DNA of 9,415 nt from Deltaproteobacteria bacterium (GTDB taxonomy: Bacteria > Desulfobacterota > Syntrophia > Syntrophales > UBA2210): assembly GCA_030603465.1 (NCBI GenBank), contig JAUVXT010000094.1, forward strand, positions 1 to 9,415, in the 5' to 3' direction. The number at the start of each line of letters is the position of its first letter. Position 1 is the stretch's first letter. Below are positions 6,230 through 9,415 of this stretch, piece by piece. Below the pieces are notes generated by a model that was not told the origin of the DNA, did no database searches, and saw nothing but the letters and a program-made list of their open reading frames with translations. Made by a program: the position numbers and the translations under genes.

Positions 6230-6760
6230 TTATCTTTCCTCTCTTCCTTTCAATATCCCGTATATTTCATCCACCACAGCCCGTATCGCCTTTCCCGACG
6301 TATTAACCGTGAAATCTGCCATCTGACGATAGATCGGTTCCCTTTCCCTGAGTGTGGCGACCACATCACTGCGCAGATCACTGTGGGCAAGGGAGGGACG
6401 AGCTCCCTCACCCCTGTGGTCATTCATCATCCTCTCGATGATTGTCTCTTCATTTGCCGTCAGCCAGAAAAAGATGCCCTTTTTTCGTAATAGCGCCCTG
6501 TTTCCCGAATCATCAAATAGTCCTCCGCCCGTTGCGATGACACTCCCTTCCGTTACCTGCAGCCCTTTTGCCACCTCTTTTTCCTTTTCACGAAAGAGAT
6601 TCCAGCCACCCGTCTCCACGATCTCCCTTATCGACATACCCTCTCTCTCAACGATAAGCTCATCGGTGTCGAAAAAAGGCACACCCATCCCCTCAGCAAG
6701 CTGCCTGCCCGCCGAGGATTTTCCCGTGCAGCGATATCCGATCACAATTACGTTCTTCAT
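6230..6760 (-). CDS. aroK: Shikimate kinase (AroK)
   Basis: Shikimate kinase phosphorylates shikimate at the 3-hydroxyl with ATP. The 176 residues fit this small P-loop kinase. The Walker A motif is GYRCTGKS (8-15). DTD (31-33) carries the shikimate- and Mg-binding aspartates, Arg57 in NLFRE contacts the substrate carboxylate, and GGG (78-80) is the shikimate-binding loop. Arg121 in GARPSL lies in the lid, and Arg140 in REREPIY is the second substrate-binding arginine. All expected key residues are present. The start overlaps the aroA stop by 4 bases (ATGA) and the stop abuts aroC, so translation of the three genes is probably coupled. No fusion to aroB or aroE is present. Confidence 0.96.
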   Translation of the reverse strand: MKNVIVIGYRCTGKSSAGRQLAEGMGVPFFDTDELIVEREGMSIREIVETGGWNLFREKEKEVAKGLQVTEGSVIATGGGLFDDSGNRALLRKKGIFFWLTANEETIIERMMNDHRGEGARPSLAHSDLRSDVVATLREREPIYRQMADFTVNTSGKAIRAVVDEIYGILKGREER

Positions 6761-8022
6761 GGCCGATACAGTTGATTCAGTGTATCCCAGAATCCGGGGA
6801 ATGATTTATTGACGCAGGTCGTGTCCTTTATTCCTATTCCCTTCGTAACGAGTCCCGCAATGGCAAAAGCCATCGCTATCCGGTGATCCGCATAGGTTTC
6901 GATCTCCGCGCCACGTGGTTTCCCACCGGAGATGGTGAGTCCGTCATCCATCTCTTCAGCGTCGATGCCGATTCTGTTGAGTTCTGTTACCATGGCAGAG
7001 ATGCGGTCGCATTCTTTGAGACGCAGGTGGGCCACATTCCTGATGACCGTTCTTCCCTCCCTGAAGGCCGAAAGCACAGCCACTGTGGGAACCATGTCGG
7101 GCATGGATGCCATATCAAATTCCATGTCCCCTCGGACTAGTTCCTTCCCGACAACATCGACCCAGTTTTTACCCATCGTCACCGAACAGCCCATTTTTTC
7201 CATAATTCCCAGTACCCTCATGTCTCCCTGAATCGTATCGGGGTTTATATCGGGGACTTTGACCCTTCCTTTGCACAGGGCGGCGGCCAGGAAAAAATAT
7301 GAAGCGTTCGACAGGTCGGATTCAACTATGTATGTCTGTCCCCTGTATGTCTGAGGGACTCTCACGGTATATCCTGTCTCGCCATGTCTGATGACCTCCA
7401 CACCAAAACGGCTCATCACATCTATGGTCATATCGATGTAGGGCCTGGAAATGGTCTCTCCCCGCAATCCTATTTCCACATCCCCTTTCGCACAGGGCGC
7501 GATGATGAGGAGAGATGAAATATACTGGCTGCTCTGTGTGTCCCCGAACGTTACCCTTCCTCCATCGATGTCTCCACCCTTTATAATGATCGGTGGATAG
7601 CCTTCATTGCGGAGGCTTCGGCACCGGACTCCCAACGTCCTCAGCGCTTCCACGATGGGTCCCACCGGCCTCTCTCTGAGACGACTTCCCCCATCTATGG
7701 TGACCTCTCCCGTGGCAAGCGCCGCCAAAGATGTCAAAAACCGCAACGATGTTCCATTGTTCCCCAGATAGATTGTTTCGCCGGGATTACACATACGTTC
7801 TGCCGTTTTTTCAACAACTATTCCCTCGTCCGTTACCAGTATGCGAATACCGAACAAACGGAGGGCCGTGATCAGATAGTTTGTATCTTCTGAAATGAGG
7901 GCATTCTGGAGACAGGACTTCCCCTCGGCCAGCGAAGCAATGATCAATGCACGCTGGGTAAAGCTCTTTGACCCCGGAATCTTCACCGTCGCATCCAGAT
8001 TTTTAATTGTCTCAATTTTCAT
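6757..8022 (-). CDS. aroA: 3-phosphoshikimate 1-carboxyvinyltransferase (EPSP synthase, AroA)
   Basis: AroA joins PEP to shikimate-3-phosphate to form EPSP. The 421 residues cover both inverse alpha/beta domains. PGSKSFTQRAL (16-26) holds Lys19, Ser20 and Arg24 for substrate binding. GNNGTSLRF (87-95) is the PEP/glyphosate loop. DTQSSQYIS, SRPYIDM, DMVPTVAVL with the catalytic Asp, LRLKECDRI, YADHRIAMA and CVNKSFPGF follow in the normal order. At the position of E. coli Pro101 the loop has Phe95, as expected outside the enterobacterial class I type; this alone does not predict glyphosate response. The gene follows pheA after 40 bases with only a weak purine-rich ribosome site (GAAAAG), and its stop overlaps aroK. 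Confidence 0.97.
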   Translation of the reverse strand: MKIETIKNLDATVKIPGSKSFTQRALIIASLAEGKSCLQNALISEDTNYLITALRLFGIRILVTDEGIVVEKTAERMCNPGETIYLGNNGTSLRFLTSLAALATGEVTIDGGSRLRERPVGPIVEALRTLGVRCRSLRNEGYPPIIIKGGDIDGGRVTFGDTQSSQYISSLLIIAPCAKGDVEIGLRGETISRPYIDMTIDVMSRFGVEVIRHGETGYTVRVPQTYRGQTYIVESDLSNASYFFLAAALCKGRVKVPDINPDTIQGDMRVLGIMEKMGCSVTMGKNWVDVVGKELVRGDMEFDMASMPDMVPTVAVLSAFREGRTVIRNVAHLRLKECDRISAMVTELNRIGIDAEEMDDGLTISGGKPRGAEIETYADHRIAMAFAIAGLVTKGIGIKDTTCVNKSFPGFWDTLNQLYRP

Positions 8023-8062
8023 GACTTTTCAGTTTTATTCTTGATAAAATCTAATAAGCTCT

Positions 8063-9136
8063 CTATCCGGCCATAGGATAGGACCCCAGGATCTTGATGA
8101 ATGTGCATCCCTCTCGCAGCCTTTGCAGGCATTCACCGATAGCCTCTTCATCTTTATGGCCGCTGAAATCGACAAAGAAGAGATATTCCCATACACGTTC
8201 TTTGATGGGATGAGACACTATCTTCTGGAGATTGATTCCCTTTTCGGCGAAGGGCTGTAACGCGCGATAGAGCGCACCCGGATCGTGGCGGGTACCAAAA
8301 ATAATGGAAGTCTTGTCCCTTCCCGTGGGGCTATTTCCCCCTTCACCGACAACGAGAAATCGGGTAATGTTCGACGGGCAATCTTCCACCCCTTCGTCAA
8401 TAATATTAAGCCTATAGGTCGTGGCAGCGTTGCGGCTGCCGATGGCGGCTCCTTCATCGTCGGTCAGCACCATCCGGGCGGCCTTTGCCGTACTTTCCAC
8501 TTCATGAGTTGAACAATCGGGGAGATGCTTCCTGAGCCACCCCTGGCACTGCGCCAGGGCCTGAGGATGAGAGTAAACCCTCTTTAACCCTTCTCTGTCC
8601 CGTCTCACAGACATGAGGGCATGCTCGATGGGAAGATAGGTTTCAGCCAGAATATTCGCCGCTGTTGAGATCAAACGATCCTGTGTCATTTTGACGATAC
8701 CTTCAAGGGAGTTTTCCACGGGCACGACTCCGTAATTGACCCGGTTCTTTTCCACCTTATCGAAGACATCGAGTATCGTTGTCTGCGGGGCGTAAAGGGT
8801 ACTTTCACCAAATTGCGCTTTTGCTGCAATATGGGTAAATGACGCCTCCGGACCCAGATAGGCCACCGACAGGGGCTCCTGAAGCGCCCGGGAAGCGGAA
8901 AGAATTTCAGAAAATATCTTTTTCAGAGATCGAGCAGGCAGAGGTCCCCCATTCATTTCTTCGAGGCGGCTGAAAATTTTGCTCTCCTGCGCGGGATCAT
9001 ATATATTGAGGCCCTCTTTGCCCTTCAATTTTCCCATTTCGGCAGACAGCTCAGCCCGTTCACGCAAAAGCCGCACTATCTCGTCATCCTTGCTTCTCAG
9101 TTCATCCCTCAATTTTGTTCGTGAGTCATCTAGCAT
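8063..9136 (-). CDS. pheA: Bifunctional chorismate mutase / prephenate dehydratase (P-protein)
   Basis: The protein converts chorismate to prephenate and then phenylpyruvate, the route to Phe. Residues 1-88 form an AroQ-type chorismate mutase with Arg10, Arg27, Lys38, Asp47, Glu51, Ser82 and Gln86 at the places of E. coli R11, R28, K39, D48, E52, S84 and Q88; Gln50 stands where E. coli has R51. Residues 91-264 form the dehydratase, with YLGPEASFTH, PVENSLEG (139-146), SHPQAL (189-194) and the TRF motif (258-260). Residues 275-357 form an ACT domain. GALY (287-290) matches the GALV element, but the ESRP element reads VSHP (307-310), so Phe feedback may differ. The ATG overlaps the aroB stop by 7 bases. 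No tyrA is visible. Confidence 0.96.
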   Translation of the reverse strand: MLDDSRTKLRDELRSKDDEIVRLLRERAELSAEMGKLKGKEGLNIYDPAQESKIFSRLEEMNGGPLPARSLKKIFSEILSASRALQEPLSVAYLGPEASFTHIAAKAQFGESTLYAPQTTILDVFDKVEKNRVNYGVVPVENSLEGIVKMTQDRLISTAANILAETYLPIEHALMSVRRDREGLKRVYSHPQALAQCQGWLRKHLPDCSTHEVESTAKAARMVLTDDEGAAIGSRNAATTYRLNIIDEGVEDCPSNITRFLVVGEGGNSPTGRDKTSIIFGTRHDPGALYRALQPFAEKGINLQKIVSHPIKERVWEYLFFVDFSGHKDEEAIGECLQRLREGCTFIKILGSYPMAG

Positions 9137-9415
9137 GACCGCAGCTCCTCGATCGTCTCTCTGATAAGACCCTCTTCCACCGATCCATTGACAAAGGGCA
9201 CGCCCAGTTTTTTAAGCAACACGAAGTTAATCGCGTCTCCCTTCTTTTTTTTATCCATCTTCATCCTGGAAAGAATATCCGATGTTTCTACCGCTTCGGG
9301 AATATGATCGAGAAGACCCAGCGTCGATATGAGTGTTTCAATTCTCTCCCGGTCATTTGTGGCAAGATAATTCAATTTCTCCGATATCCTAGCGGCGCCG
9401 ATCATGCCGATCGAA
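9130..9415 (-). CDS. aroB: 3-dehydroquinate synthase, C-terminal part (AroB, cut by window edge)
   Basis: Only the last 94 residues lie in the window; about 270 N-terminal residues, including the NAD-binding domain, lie beyond the right edge. The visible part begins SIGMIGAARISEKL, which matches the end of the conserved HGEAVAIGM region of dehydroquinate synthases; its zinc-binding His would be just outside. MKMDKKKKGDAINFVLLKKL and GVPFV are the characteristic lysine-rich segment and the strand after it. The enzyme converts DAHP to 3-dehydroquinate, the second step of the shikimate pathway. The reading frame stays open to the edge, so the first in-frame ATG seen (9405) is not the true start. 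The stop overlaps the pheA start. Confidence 0.9.
   Translation of the reverse strand, partial: SIGMIGAARISEKLNYLATNDRERIETLISTLGLLDHIPEAVETSDILSRMKMDKKKKGDAINFVLLKKLGVPFVNGSVEEGLIRETIEELRSC

Noticed and set aside
8023..8062. Regulatory element between pheA and aroA
   Set aside because: The 40 bases are AT-rich with no hairpin, terminator or leader ORF. They look like a simple intergenic spacer.

Overview
The window is almost entirely one minus-strand biosynthetic cluster for aromatic amino acids. In transcription order it holds aroB (3' end only), pheA, aroA, aroK, aroC, a 429-base regulatory interval, then trpE, trpG, trpD, trpC and trpF. It reads from the right edge toward the left. The genes give the last steps of the common shikimate pathway (dehydroquinate synthase, shikimate kinase, EPSP synthase, chorismate synthase), the entry to phenylalanine (a fused chorismate mutase-prephenate dehydratase), and the tryptophan branch from chorismate to indole-3-glycerol phosphate. 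No aroD, aroE, tyrA, trpB or trpA is visible.

The genes are tightly packed. There are 4-base ATGA overlaps at aroA/aroK and trpE/trpG, a 7-base overlap at aroB/pheA, direct abutment at aroK/aroC, and gaps of 6 to 40 bases elsewhere, so a polycistronic message with translational coupling is likely. The one large gap, between aroC and trpE (4730-5158), holds the main discovery. It contains an unannotated 24-residue leader peptide gene (5068-5142) with four consecutive Trp codons, and a strong intrinsic terminator (about 4999-5046). A competing antiterminator pairing is also visible, so this is a classical ribosome-mediated trp attenuator. Its leader ORF starts 16 bases after the aroC stop, so the attenuator seems to sit inside the aro-trp transcription unit rather than at its head. 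It would let Trp shortage extend transcription from the aro genes into trpEGDCF.

Between the attenuator and trpE lies a 131-base, multi-tiered imperfect palindrome (4815-4945) that looks like an inserted REP- or MITE-type element. A second imperfect palindrome (124-180) overlaps the 3' end of trpF and encodes the last part of an unusual C-terminal tail on TrpF. Beyond trpF the sequence becomes AT-rich and palindromic (1-120) with no supportable gene, which suggests that the operon ends there.

The organism is a bacterium of moderate GC content. The bifunctional AroQ-type P-protein, the separate trpG, trpD, trpC and trpF genes, and the aro-pheA-trp clustering recall Deltaproteobacteria (Desulfobacterota, possibly Syntrophales-like). 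That placement is an impression from gene content and cannot be proven from the window alone.
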